Shown here: positions 1-9,078 of the stretch, one piece after another | Position numbering within the stretch: the first letter of the stretch is position 1 | Layout of the letters: the number at the start of each line of letters is the position of its first letter | Assembly (NCBI GenBank): GCA_024281675.1 | Contig: JAMXAG010000012.1 | Coordinates: forward strand, 1-64,000 | Source: Nitrosomonas sp. | Lineage (GTDB): Bacteria; Pseudomonadota; Gammaproteobacteria; Burkholderiales; Nitrosomonadaceae | DNA length: 64,000 nt | Direction: 5' to 3' | The notes under the pieces: generated by a model | Seen by the model: only the letters and a program-made list of their open reading frames with translations | What the model was told of the DNA's origin: nothing | Database searches by the model: none | Made by a program: the position numbers and the translations under genes

Positions 1-11
1 AGTATCAAAAA

Positions 12-233
12 CTACACGAAGATAGGCAGCTTGCACTCTTCTAACTTTCCACATCTCACAGCTCTGATACCTCGCCCTTTGGGGCAGGGGCGTTCATTTA
101 TAAGGGCATTTTCAGGTATATGCTTTTTCTCCACGACCAAATAGACGTCTTTGCTGTCATGCACCAAAACATAGAATGACTCAATCAGTGCTATCTCTGC
201 ATATACCCCTTCAATTTGCTCATTTGGTTTCAT
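12..233 (-). CDS. small hypothetical protein, 73 aa
   Basis: This is a short complete frame from ATG to TAG that I do not recognise. It has no signal peptide or membrane segment. The middle is hydrophobic and beta-like (IESFYVLVHDSKDVYLVV), and two cysteines lie in the last third. It starts 21 bases downstream of the end of the broken IS1595 transposase on the same strand, so it may be a passenger or a chance frame in mobile-element debris. There is no clear Shine-Dalgarno sequence, only GAGCC just upstream. Confidence 0.35.
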   Translation of the reverse strand: MKPNEQIEGVYAEIALIESFYVLVHDSKDVYLVVEKKHIPENALINERPCPKGRGIRAVRCGKLEECKLPIFV

Positions 234-254
234 AAGGCTCTAGACTATCAGAGG

Positions 255-734
255 TTAATAATATCTGATGAGCTGCCATAGTTCGCTAGCAAGTTCATCA
301 GGTTGTTTTTTCCATCGCCATTCTGATTCTTTTAAATGTAGCTCAAAATTAACTGACACGCCGTTAAACTTTGCAAGCCGCCGCTTGGTAAAGCTCCAAA
401 ACGATTCGATACCGTTAATAGGGCAATACCCATCTCGAGCAAATTCGTTATCACTATGGGATACACGAAAATGTTTGGAGTATCTTACATCTACCAAACC
501 ATTATAACCACGCCAGCCATCACTATATATGAGACTTTTATGGGATACTTTACCCAGTATTACCGCTTGTAAAGTAAAGCGTTTACAGTCTGGCGCTATC
601 TCGGTGTATACCCTGCCATCTCGCTCAAACACGCCAAATACAGGTTGCTTTAATGTGCCCCGACCGCGTTTGAGCTTGCCGTGATAACCACGATGACGTT
701 TCGCACCAAAATAGCTTTCCAGCTTCCACTCTAC
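255..734 (-). pseudogene. IS1595-family (ISXO2-like) transposase, N-terminally truncated
   Basis: The frame is open from about 734 to a TAA at 255 and encodes the C-terminal half of an ISXO2-like DDE transposase. It begins with the family signature ESYFGAKRHRGYHGKLKRGR, runs through VFGVFERDGRVYTEIAPDC and SDGWRGYNGL, and ends with a conserved block of the family, GIESFWSFTKRRLAKFNG. A TAG at 735-737 closes the frame upstream, and the N-terminal zinc-ribbon and DNA-binding part is missing. The only in-frame start is an internal GTG at 630-632, so the gene is non-functional. I could not delimit the terminal repeats of the element. Confidence 0.8.
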
Positions 735-773
735 CTAACAACTTGTCTTTAAGGGCAGTCTGATGGCGATAGA

Positions 774-1205
774 TCACTTGCGCGAGTGGTACCGCAGAAT
801 CTCATAGTCCTTGCGTTCGGCAGAACCGCAGGCAGAAGTGCGTTGTGTTCTTGAGGATAGGCGCACCCGCCCATCTCGACTAATGGTTATGGCAGCAAGT
901 TCGGCTCGACATGCGTCGCCAGTCGCAACGGTAGACTCCACTAGTAATACGTACTCGCCTTGAATGAATTCAATCCGCGGAATAGTGGTCTCACTATTCG
1001 GCAGAATTCGACACTTCTCAGTCGAAGAGAACGCTGCCTTCAGGGTCTCGGACTGTTTTTCCTTGCGATCCACAACTATGTCGCAGTTGTCTCGGACGTC
1101 GATACTCACTCCAAACACTTGAACACCTTGGCCGATTGCATCGACAGTTGCCGCCAAGAATGCAAGCGCCAATATAACTGACTTCACAGCAGACTCCACA
1201 TCCAT
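774..1205 (-). CDS. small secreted protein, putative immunity partner of the Tae4-like amidase
   Basis: The protein has 143 aa when started at the ATG at 1203-1205. That start gives a good signal peptide (hydrophobic VKSVILALAFLAATVDA), so the mature protein should be periplasmic. It has four cysteines, which could form disulfides, and a beta-rich character (FIQGEYVLLVES, ELAAITISRDGRVRLSS). The start overlaps the end of the upstream Tae4-like amidase by 22 bases, indicating translational coupling. A secreted protein encoded directly after a cell-wall amidase effector is the classic immunity arrangement. I see none of the helical Tai4 pattern, so the assignment rests on position and localisation rather than homology. 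Local G+C appears higher than in the core genes. Confidence 0.55.
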   Translation of the reverse strand: MDVESAVKSVILALAFLAATVDAIGQGVQVFGVSIDVRDNCDIVVDRKEKQSETLKAAFSSTEKCRILPNSETTIPRIEFIQGEYVLLVESTVATGDACRAELAAITISRDGRVRLSSRTQRTSACGSAERKDYEILRYHSRK

Positions 1206-1621
1206 ATCGTCGCCGCATTCCAGTAGGCCGAGCCAACTGCATCTGAACCATCCCAAAGATCAATATGCCCTTGGCCGCTGAATCCAGGAATGTTCATGTA
1301 GCACACCAACCCCTTCTTGCCCAAAGCTGCCGCCGGTGGATCACCAGAAACGTTCCCGTTCCAACCGAAATTTCGCATGCCGAATCCTGCGCTGCTCTGC
1401 AAAACACTTCCCAAGTCCTGCGCACCCCGGATGTAGCCGTGTGGACATATGTTTTTGCCAGAATCCTTGAAGAGCTTGGTAAATGACGAGTTTGTCCTGA
1501 CCAATGCCTCACTCATGCGGATGGCGCACGTATTGGGAAAGCTCATCGTGCAGGCGTGAATCTGAGTGGACTGAGTGCGATAGTTGGACTTAAGACTCGC
1601 GAAGGTTGGTTTTGCTATCAT
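1184..1621 (-). CDS. Tae4-like type VI secretion amidase effector
   Basis: This 145-aa protein has the features of the Tae4 (PF14113) peptidoglycan amidases, papain-like enzymes that cut the peptide cross-bridge of a rival's cell wall. The catalytic cysteine would be Cys32 in PNTCAIRMS. The histidine would be His119 in GQGHIDLWDG, with an acidic residue at 121 or 124. A CPHGYIRGAQDLGSVL block (59-74) and GKKGLVCY (101-108) match the family's internal pattern. The start at 1619-1621 follows a GGAG eight bases upstream. The frame stays open to 1798, but that extension looks non-coding. No type VI apparatus gene is nearby, so this is an orphan effector next to IS debris, probably acquired by transfer. 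Confidence 0.75.
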   Translation of the reverse strand: MIAKPTFASLKSNYRTQSTQIHACTMSFPNTCAIRMSEALVRTNSSFTKLFKDSGKNICPHGYIRGAQDLGSVLQSSAGFGMRNFGWNGNVSGDPPAAALGKKGLVCYMNIPGFSGQGHIDLWDGSDAVGSAYWNAATIWMWSLL

Positions 1622-1969
1622 GTTGCTTCTCCATGTGCGGGGTGGTTGCAGGTACTGAAATCTGAAGCCAGACGAACCTGTTCGTGAATCATCAGTTTGA
1701 GTGAGCAGCTGGCACCTAAGCGTGATTCTGATGCCTAACGTAATGTATAAGACATTTTGTCCAATAATCTTATAGGCAATGTCGTATAACTCTGACAATG
1801 ATTAATTATCATGATGTATTTTAGTACCTAATATCAATTAGCAAATTGAATAAGACAAATGTTATAAGTTAATACGACGGTGCCGCCAGCTAAAAAAATG
1901 TTCAATCAAGTCCATGAGAAAATAAGATACCAGTACTATAGCTTAAGCACGGAGAAAACTTATATTGCA

Positions 1970-2108
1970 TAAACTAGATTGAACACTATATTGTGCTTAA
2001 TGGCAAGCGTCATCTAGCTGATAGAGGTGCGGTTGAAGTAGAAAGATTTTGGAATCAGGCACTATCGGCTATCCTGTTTTTGCAACAGAGCCGAAAAAGA
2101 CTTGTTTA
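1970..2108 (+). other. gap 1622-2106 with a possible coding remnant
   Basis: The 1622-2106 interval is A+T-rich and has no convincing gene. A start-less frame (about 1976-2108) encodes a plausible peptide containing YIVLNGKRHLADRGAVEVER and LFLQQSRKRLV. Its stop codon TAG lies at the left tip of the inverted-repeat element at 2107-2254. It may be the tail of a gene cut off by that insertion. I do not recognise the product. Confidence 0.25.
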
Positions 2109-2254
2109 GGGAAACATTGATTAATTCGCCGAGCAAGGTGAGATATAGGCGGATGAAGCGCAAGAAATGAGACATATCATAAAGATAGGCAAATTTCTGA
2201 GCACCACCCAACGCAGCAAATCGCTTGTGCAAGCAATTAATCAATGTTTCCCTA
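2107..2254. repeat. MITE-like element with 18-bp perfect inverted ends
   Basis: The sequence GGGAAACATTGATTAATT at 2109-2126 recurs exactly inverted at 2235-2252, and both copies are flanked outward by TA (2107-2108 and 2253-2254). About 108 bases lie between the arms. The frame inside (2062-2244, minus strand) has no protein-like character. Size, perfect ends and a TA flank fit a non-autonomous miniature element mobilised by a transposase elsewhere. Confidence 0.65.
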
Positions 2255-2267
2255 GCAAATTAACACA

Positions 2268-3017
2268 TTAAGCGATGACTAACTCTAAAAAAGGACTGCC
2301 ATCGAGAACGCCTATCGATGTAGGGTTCGGATTCCAATGGTTATCGATCAAGTTAGCAGCATAGTTCACCGTGTTTTCCTGTAGAAAACTATCGGAGTAG
2401 GGTACTGCAGGGCTGTCTTTCATTGCTTCCAATAAGATTGCAATATAGTCGTCCACATTGCCAAGCGGTGGATCTGGGAGGTCGAGCAGTTCATTGAATT
2501 CCTCACCATCCAGCACATTCAAGATATTAATCAAAGTTCCATAGAATATCGATTCTAAGTTCTCGGGGGTAGATTGAATATTGCCCAGGTGTGGTACGCC
2601 TGTTTCATCGGGAGTATATAAACCATCCGCTTCTTGATAAAGATATTCTGATCGAAAGAAACTTTCATAATCTCCCGGATCCTCTAAAGATGCTTTAACG
2701 AGGTCTCTCAGCGTAGAGGTTGACAGAGCTCCTGTGTGATTGTTGAAATCCACCAGCTTATCGACATTACCTAGTTTGAGGTTCGATAGTACTTTGACTT
2801 CATCAAGCCATGTGCTATCCAAATTAGAAGCTGCGAAGTAGTTTCTGATGGTGTTGGATGAGTAACCTGAAATATCACTAAGATGTTGAACAGTAATACC
2901 ATTGTCGAGGGCAACTTTAAAAATTGTCCCAGGATTGTTAACATTTGCCATCAAAAAGTCTACCGCAGTTTTCTGATCCACATTATAAGATTTTAAAACG
3001 TCTTGCCATGTTGCCAT
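2268..3017 (-). CDS. uncharacterised 249-aa protein, acidic, helical
   Basis: I do not recognise this gene. The start is the ATG at 3015-3017, because AAGGA sits nine bases before it; the frame opens 14 codons earlier without a ribosome site. The N-terminal 60 residues (WQDVLKSYNVDQKTAVDFLM, then PGTIFKVALDNGIT and a GYSSNTIRNYFA segment) resemble a helical module I associate with long secreted repeat proteins of Proteobacteria; that resemblance is from memory only. The protein is acidic, has no signal peptide or membrane span, and ends in a hydrophobic FLELVIA. It stands alone between two short repeat elements, which suggests an accessory gene. Confidence 0.6.
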   Translation of the reverse strand: MATWQDVLKSYNVDQKTAVDFLMANVNNPGTIFKVALDNGITVQHLSDISGYSSNTIRNYFAASNLDSTWLDEVKVLSNLKLGNVDKLVDFNNHTGALSTSTLRDLVKASLEDPGDYESFFRSEYLYQEADGLYTPDETGVPHLGNIQSTPENLESIFYGTLINILNVLDGEEFNELLDLPDPPLGNVDDYIAILLEAMKDSPAVPYSDSFLQENTVNYAANLIDNHWNPNPTSIGVLDGSPFLELVIA

Positions 3018-3172
3018 TACTTTTTTCCTTTTACTTATTTTGTTGATTATTGAATACAATTTCTAGAAAAATTCCGAAAATATCGATTCACGATAAATTA
3101 CTGGGGTTTGTTGCAAAGGAAATTGTCTGCGACAACTCCAATTTTGCATTTTTCGATCACTGAAACAGTTAG

Positions 3173-3311
3173 CAGGCCCTTGAAAAACATTTTTGAGAAA
3201 AGCGATGCAAGGCAAAAATAGGCGAAAAGCGTAGTTTATGCACGATAAAAGAGCGTTATGAGCCTGTTTTTAACGCTGCAACGGCAATGCAGATGGTTTT
3301 TCAACGGCCTG
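3173..3311. repeat. 139-bp intergenic repeat with inverted ends
   Basis: The left end CAGGCCCTTGAAAAAC and the right end GTTTTTCAACGGCCTG are inverted copies with one mismatch. The interior (AGCGATGCAAGGCAAAAATA, AAGAGCGTTATGAGCCTG) is non-coding. It has the look of a dispersed MITE- or REP-like repeat. It accounts for most of the gene-free stretch 3018-3390; the rest is A+T-rich and shows nothing I can name. Confidence 0.55.
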
Positions 3312-3390
3312 TTAAGACACGATTGCATGATTGAACCCACAAAAATGATAACACCAAGTTTGCAATAAAATGTACTTTTAATACGTGGAC

Positions 3391-4947
3391 TTAGGAATCT
3401 AAAGAGTTCATGTTTCCTAAGTTAAACCGATATATTTTGCGATTAAGAAGCTTACATGCACGAGTAGGCAACTCAGATGCAGTCATGCCTACTGGGCCGT
3501 GATTTTCTTGCAATAAATCATCGGCGGCGGCGCCATGCAAATAAACTCCCAACAATAGTGCATGTCCAAGTTCCAGGCCTTGCGCAAAAAAGGCCGCAAT
3601 CATGCCAGTCAATACGTCGCCCGTGCCTGCGGTGCTAAGCCCAGCATTACCCGTGGTATTGATATAACGTTGATCATCGGATAAACAACAAATGCTGCCA
3701 GCGCCTTTTAATACAATTTGGCAATTGAATTGTTGCGTAAGCTGTAAAGCTGCTTGCATGCGGTTGTTTTGTATCTCGGCTGGGGTGCAATTGAGCAGAC
3801 GGGCTGCTTCGGCTGGATGAGGCGTTAGCAGGGTCGGTGCTTTACGTTGACTGATTTTTCGTGCGATCACGAGCTGTTGGGCCATGAGATTGAGCGCATC
3901 TGCATCCAATATCAACGGTATTGGCATGTCGATTGCGCGTTCTAGTAACCTAAGTGCAAGCTCCGAAGTACCCATGCCCGGGCCGGCAACAATACAGCTA
4001 AGGGATTCAATCGTGAATAAATCAGCAGGTGCGCGCAACATCAGTTCTGGTTGTGAAAAATCTACAACAGGTGCTGCTTGTGCAATCATGCCAACATACA
4101 CTCGACCCGCTCCTAAATGTAAAGCGGCACGTCCGGCCAGTAATGGCGCACCTATCATGCCATCAGATCCACCAATGATGGCAACGCTACCGTAAGATCC
4201 TTTATGGCTGTTGGCTGCGCGAGGTGGCGGTAATAAAGATTGTATTAAGAATTCGGTTAATAACCAACTACGCGGCGCGGGGAAATGATCAGCGTGGATA
4301 TGCAATGTTTCTAGGATCACTTGGCCGCAACAGTCACGACCAAAATTTGTGAACAGCCCCGGTTTTAGGCCAATAAAAGTAACCGTAATCGTGGCTTGTA
4401 TCGCTATTCCGTAAATGCTACCGTCATCGCTGCCTAATCCAGATGGAATGTCCAACGATAAAATAGGGCATCTCATCTGGTTGACTGCTGCAATCCATTG
4501 CCGGTAAGTGCCTTCGATCGGGCGTGATTGGGACTGGTCCAATCCAATGCCGAATAATCCGTCAATAATCACGTCATACACCGTTTCATTGGGAATTGAC
4601 GTAATCATTTCACCCCCGATGGCTTGCCATGCTTGCAAGGCATTTTTTGCGTCATGCGGTATGCGCTCAGCATCTGCAGCAAACACAACCGTCATCGTAT
4701 GTCCCCAGTCTTTTAAATGACGCGCTGCGACAAAAGCATCTCCGCCATTATTACCGGGCCCTACTAATACCAATATTTGAGCATTCGTTACGTTTTTTAG
4801 GAAATGCTCGCGGGTGATTCGCGCTGCTGCGTATCCCGCACGCGCCATCAAGTCCGGTGGATTGGATAATGCGAAAACTGCGCGCTCAATGCCACGTATT
4901 TGTTCGGTAAGATAAACGGCATTGCTTTGCATAGGAACGAATTTCAT
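3391..4947 (-). CDS. nnr: bifunctional NAD(P)H-hydrate repair enzyme (epimerase plus ADP-dependent dehydratase)
   Basis: This cytosolic enzyme repairs damaged hydrated NADH and NADPH. The N-terminal YjeF/NnrE epimerase domain (about 1-220) shows LVGPGNNGGDAFVAARHL, the aspartate-containing IIDGLFGIGL and LDIPSGLGSDDG. The C-terminal ribokinase-like dehydratase (NnrD, about 235-505) shows KGSYGSVAIIGGSDGMIGAP, LTPHPAEAARLL, VLKGAGSI and the nucleotide-binding NTTGNAGLSTAGTGDVLTG. The 518-aa length matches the fused bacterial form. It is divergent from purL, with starts about 90 bases apart, so the two promoters share a short intergenic region. Confidence 0.95.
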   Translation of the reverse strand: MKFVPMQSNAVYLTEQIRGIERAVFALSNPPDLMARAGYAAARITREHFLKNVTNAQILVLVGPGNNGGDAFVAARHLKDWGHTMTVVFAADAERIPHDAKNALQAWQAIGGEMITSIPNETVYDVIIDGLFGIGLDQSQSRPIEGTYRQWIAAVNQMRCPILSLDIPSGLGSDDGSIYGIAIQATITVTFIGLKPGLFTNFGRDCCGQVILETLHIHADHFPAPRSWLLTEFLIQSLLPPPRAANSHKGSYGSVAIIGGSDGMIGAPLLAGRAALHLGAGRVYVGMIAQAAPVVDFSQPELMLRAPADLFTIESLSCIVAGPGMGTSELALRLLERAIDMPIPLILDADALNLMAQQLVIARKISQRKAPTLLTPHPAEAARLLNCTPAEIQNNRMQAALQLTQQFNCQIVLKGAGSICCLSDDQRYINTTGNAGLSTAGTGDVLTGMIAAFFAQGLELGHALLLGVYLHGAAADDLLQENHGPVGMTASELPTRACKLLNRKIYRFNLGNMNSLDS

Positions 4948-5035
4948 GGTTTATGGATGAATACTTTATAGGATAACCGGTTGGGGTGTCTTCTCGTGTA
5001 AAATTACTTTTTTATTATTAATCGACATTCTACTA

Positions 5036-8000
5036 ATGCTTCAATTTCGTGGCGAGTCCGCACATTCTGATTTTCGCTTGCAGAAATTACTGCAGCAAGT
5101 TACTTCATGCAATCCATTGGTAACGGCGATACACTCCGAGTATTGGTATTTTTGTGCTTCCCGAAGCGAATTAGCAACGGATGAAATGACTGCTTTGGGT
5201 GAGTTATTGAGTGTTAATCTCGAACAGCAACATTGTCAGCCTCCCGGGGAATTTTTTCTCGTACTGCCTCGCCTCGGTACTATCTCACCCTGGTCAAGTA
5301 AAGCCACGGATATTGCGCATCACTGCGGGCTTAGTAAGATTGAGCGCATCGAACGTGGTATTGCATTTCACTTGCAAATTACCCAAGTACTTTCTGCGCA
5401 AGATAGGCATCGATTGATGCGCGTGCTGCATGATCGTATGACTGAGTCGGTATTTTATACATTGGCGGATGCCGAATTATTGTTTCAACAATTTACACCG
5501 AAACCGTTGCAGCTTGTTGATATTCTTTCTGGCGGTGTCAATGCGATGCACGAAGCGAATCAAATGTTGGGACTCGCTTTATCGGAAGACGAAATTGATT
5601 ATTTGCTCGATTACTATCAGCAAATACATCGTAACCCCACCGATGTTGAGTTGATGATGTTTGCCCAAGCGAATTCCGAGCATTGTCGTCACAAGATTTT
5701 CAATGCGAATTGGGTCATCGATGGCAAACCGCAGGACAAATCGCTTTTTGCCATGATTCGTAATACGCATCAAGCGCATCCGCAGGGCACTTTGGTTGCT
5801 TACGCGGATAATGCGAGCGTCATTGAGGGAGGCACGATTGCACGCTTCTACCCGGGAAATGAACAAACATACCGGTACTCGCACGAGAAAACACACTGGT
5901 TGATGAAAGTAGAAACGCATAACCATCCAACTGCGATTTCACCTTTTCCGGGTGCGGCAACTGGCGTGGGAGGTGAAATACGCGACGAAGGTGCAACCGG
6001 ACGGGGCGCTAAGCCGAAAGCTGGGTTGAGCGGATTTTCCGTATCCAATCTGAATATTCCAGATGGTTTGCGGCCGTGGGAATACGATTCCTTGTCGGAA
6101 AACAATCGTGCAACCTATGGTAAGCCGAGCCGCATTACTTCGGCATTGCAAATCATGTTGGAAGGTCCGATTGGTGGTGCGGCGTTTAATAATGAGTTTG
6201 GTCGGCCGAATCTAGCAGGTTATTTTCGTACTTTTGAAGAGCGTGTTGCTGGAAAAATGCGGGGTTATCATAAACCCATCATGTTGGCTGGCGGGATTGG
6301 GCAAATTTCCGACCATCATGTGTATAAAGAAAAATTTGCAGCGGGAACGTTATTGGTGCAATTGGGCGGCCCTGGCATGTTGATAGGATTGGGTGGGGGA
6401 GCAGCTTCTAGTATGGATACGGGTAGCAATACCGAAGCACTGGATTTTGATTCAGTGCAGCGTGGTAATCCGGAAATGCAAAGACGTGCTCAAGAGGTTA
6501 TCGATCGTTGCTGGCAGTTGGAGGGTGCTGATCAGAAAAATCCTATTTTATTTATTCACGATGTGGGAGCAGGGGGGCTTTCCAATGCTTTTCCTGAATT
6601 GGTGCATGATTCTGGTCGGGGTGGGCGTTTTGATTTACGAAAAGTGCCATCCGAAGAAACGAGCATGTCGCCGATGCAGATCTGGAGCAATGAAGCCCAG
6701 GAACGATATGTGCTGGCGATAAAACCTGAGTCATTGGCTTTATTCCAAGATATTTGCGAACGGGAACGTTGTCCATATGCAATCATAGGTGAAGCGACCT
6801 TGGAAGAGCAGTTGGTGGTTCTTGATTCTGAGTCTACGATGGTTCCGGTTAACATGCCTTTATCAGTGTTGCTGGGTAAGCCTCCTAAAATGCTGCGCGA
6901 TGTGGTACATCAAAACGAGTATTTACCTGCGATAGATTTGTCAGATATGGATTTGAGTGAAGCGGCTTATCGTCTATTACGACTACCGACTGTGGGCGAT
7001 AAAACCTTTCTCATCACGATTGGGGATCGTAGTGTTGGTGGCTTGACGGCGCGTGACCAAATGGTTGGGCCCTGGCAAGTACCGGTAGCCGATGTGGCCG
7101 TTACCAGCCGAGGATTCCGGACGAATTTAGGAGAGGCATTTGCGATTGGGGAACGTACGCCATTGGCTTTGATCAATACAAAAGCAGCGGCACGTATGGC
7201 GGTCGGTGAGGCAATTACGAATATTACCGCAGCTTCGATTGCAGATATTGCACAGATCAAATTATCGGCTAATTGGATGGCGGCAGCGGGGCATCCAGGT
7301 GAAGATGCCGGATTATATGATGCGGTTTATAGTATCGGCATGGAGTTGTGCCCGCAACTGGGAATCAGCATTCCGGTCGGTAAAGATTCCATGTCGATGA
7401 AAACCACCTGGCAAGACATTGATCAGGAACGCGGTGAAGTGACACATAAAGAAGTTACTGCGCCCTTATCGTTGATTGTGTCGGCTTTTGCTGGTGTTAC
7501 CGATGTGCGTAATACACTGACGCCGCAATTACGCAACGACTGCGACGCGACCGAATTGATATTGATTGATTTGGGTGCAGGGCAAAATCGTTTGGGTGGT
7601 TCAGCATTAGCGCAAGTATTTAAACAGATCGGAAATAATGCCCCGAACATTGACGGTGAAATCGGCGCGCAACGACTCAAGGCATTTTTTGTAGCAATCC
7701 AGCGCCTAAATCTTGAAAACAAAGTACTGGCATACCATGATCGCTCGGATGGCGGATTGTTCGTAACGCTTTGTGAGATGGCTTTTGCCGGACGCGTTGG
7801 CGTCACAATTAATCTCGATCAATTATGCTTTGACGCACGCCGCAGCGATTTGGATGGATCTGAATTGCATCCTGAGCAATTGGGGAGGCATTTTCAGGAA
7901 AAATTGCTGGAGGTTTTATTCAATGAGGAATTGGGTGCAGTATTACAAATCCGTGCTGAACAACGGTCTGAAGTGATGAATGTCTTGAACGATGCGGGGT

Positions 8001-9043
8001 TACGTGAAGTCAGTTTTGTTATTGGGCATGTGAACGCGGTTGATGAGATTCGATTGATGCGTAATAATCAGCCGGTGTTATCCGAAAAATGCTGTGATCT
8101 ACATCGCGTTTGGTCGGAAACAACATATCACATGCAAAAACTACGTGATAATCCAGTATGTGCGCAACAAGAATACGATCGTATTTTGGATACGACTGAT
8201 CCGGGGCTTCACGTTAAATTATCATTCAATGCTGCGGATGATATTGCTGCACCGTATATTCAAACCAATGTTTGTCCACGTATGGCCATTTTGCGCGAAC
8301 AAGGCGTAAACGGCCATGTCGAAATGGCAGCTGCATTTGATCGTGCAGGGTTCGCGGCGATTGATGTGCATATGAGTGATATTTTGTCAGGGCGGGTATC
8401 ACTTAAAAATTACCAAGGCATGGTGGCTTGCGGTGGATTTTCTTACGGCGATGTATTGGGTGCGGGTGAAGGTTGGGCCAAATCCATTTTATTTAATCCG
8501 CGCGTGCGCGATGAATTTGAAGCATTCTTTCAGCGGCAAGATAGTTTTGCATTGGGTGTATGCAATGGTTGCCAAATGATGAGTCATTTGCAGGAAATTA
8601 TTCCTGGAGCTGAATATTGGCCACGCTTTAAACGCAATCTATCGGAGCAATTTGAAGCGCGTTTTGTGATGGTAGAGGTTCAATCAACAGCTTCCATTTT
8701 TTTCGACGGAATGGCAGGTAGTCGCATGCCGATTACTGTTGCGCATGGCGAAGGGAAGGTTGAATTTATGGCAAATGCGGCTGACAATGCGGCCAATCTT
8801 GTAACACTGCGCTTTATCGATAATCAAGGAACAATGACTGAGAATTATCCCTACAATCCTAACGGATCAATGTTGGGAATTACCGGCTTGACTACGCCTG
8901 ACGGGCGCTTCAATGTGTTGATGCCGCATCCGGAACGAGTGTTTCGCATTTCACAGCATTCTTGGTACCCGGACCAATCGGTTCAACAGGAAGATGGACC
9001 TTGGATGCGATTATTCCGCAATGCACGAAAATGGATTGGCTAG
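5036..9043 (+). CDS. purL: phosphoribosylformylglycinamidine synthase, single-chain
   Basis: PurL converts FGAR, glutamine and ATP to FGAM in step four of purine synthesis. At 1,335 aa it is the long single-chain proteobacterial type. It has an N-terminal PurS-like part, the FGAM synthase signature [15 protein letters not shown] near residue 215, the ATP/metal site [20 protein letters not shown] near 295, and a second AIRS-like half with [20 protein letters not shown] and [10 protein letters not shown]. The C-terminal class I glutaminase domain carries its nucleophile in [10 protein letters not shown] near 1175 and its His/Glu in MPHPERVFR. It appears to lead an operon with the next two genes (35- and 24-base gaps). 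Confidence 0.97.
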   Translation: MLQFRGESAHSDFRLQKLLQQVTSCNPLVTAIHSEYWYFCASRSELATDEMTALGELLSVNLEQQHCQPPGEFFLVLPRLGTISPWSSKATDIAHHCGLSKIERIERGIAFHLQITQVLSAQDRHRLMRVLHDRMTESVFYTLADAELLFQQFTPKPLQLVDILSGGVNAMHEANQMLGLALSEDEIDYLLDYYQQIHRNPTDVELMMFAQANSEHCRHKIFNANWVIDGKPQDKSLFAMIRNTHQAHPQGTLVAYADNASVIEGGTIARFYPGNEQTYRYSHEKTHWLMKVETHNHPTAISPFPGAATGVGGEIRDEGATGRGAKPKAGLSGFSVSNLNIPDGLRPWEYDSLSENNRATYGKPSRITSALQIMLEGPIGGAAFNNEFGRPNLAGYFRTFEERVAGKMRGYHKPIMLAGGIGQISDHHVYKEKFAAGTLLVQLGGPGMLIGLGGGAASSMDTGSNTEALDFDSVQRGNPEMQRRAQEVIDRCWQLEGADQKNPILFIHDVGAGGLSNAFPELVHDSGRGGRFDLRKVPSEETSMSPMQIWSNEAQERYVLAIKPESLALFQDICERERCPYAIIGEATLEEQLVVLDSESTMVPVNMPLSVLLGKPPKMLRDVVHQNEYLPAIDLSDMDLSEAAYRLLRLPTVGDKTFLITIGDRSVGGLTARDQMVGPWQVPVADVAVTSRGFRTNLGEAFAIGERTPLALINTKAAARMAVGEAITNITAASIADIAQIKLSANWMAAAGHPGEDAGLYDAVYSIGMELCPQLGISIPVGKDSMSMKTTWQDIDQERGEVTHKEVTAPLSLIVSAFAGVTDVRNTLTPQLRNDCDATELILIDLGAGQNRLGGSALAQVFKQIGNNAPNIDGEIGAQRLKAFFVAIQRLNLENKVLAYHDRSDGGLFVTLCEMAFAGRVGVTINLDQLCFDARRSDLDGSELHPEQLGRHFQEKLLEVLFNEELGAVLQIRAEQRSEVMNVLNDAGLREVSFVIGHVNAVDEIRLMRNNQPVLSEKCCDLHRVWSETTYHMQKLRDNPVCAQQEYDRILDTTDPGLHVKLSFNAADDIAAPYIQTNVCPRMAILREQGVNGHVEMAAAFDRAGFAAIDVHMSDILSGRVSLKNYQGMVACGGFSYGDVLGAGEGWAKSILFNPRVRDEFEAFFQRQDSFALGVCNGCQMMSHLQEIIPGAEYWPRFKRNLSEQFEARFVMVEVQSTASIFFDGMAGSRMPITVAHGEGKVEFMANAADNAANLVTLRFIDNQGTMTENYPYNPNGSMLGITGLTTPDGRFNVLMPHPERVFRISQHSWYPDQSVQQEDGPWMRLFRNARKWIG

Positions 9044-9078
9044 CCCCAAAAATACTCACCTGCAACAGGATATTGATC

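Noticed and set aside
1622-1798. N-terminal extension of the Tae4-like protein to 204 aa
   Set aside because: The extension has no protein character, and a good GGAG site precedes the internal ATG at 1619-1621, which gives the normal family length.
2062-2244. 60-aa minus-strand frame
   Set aside because: It lies almost wholly inside the inverted-repeat element and includes one of its arms; no family resemblance.
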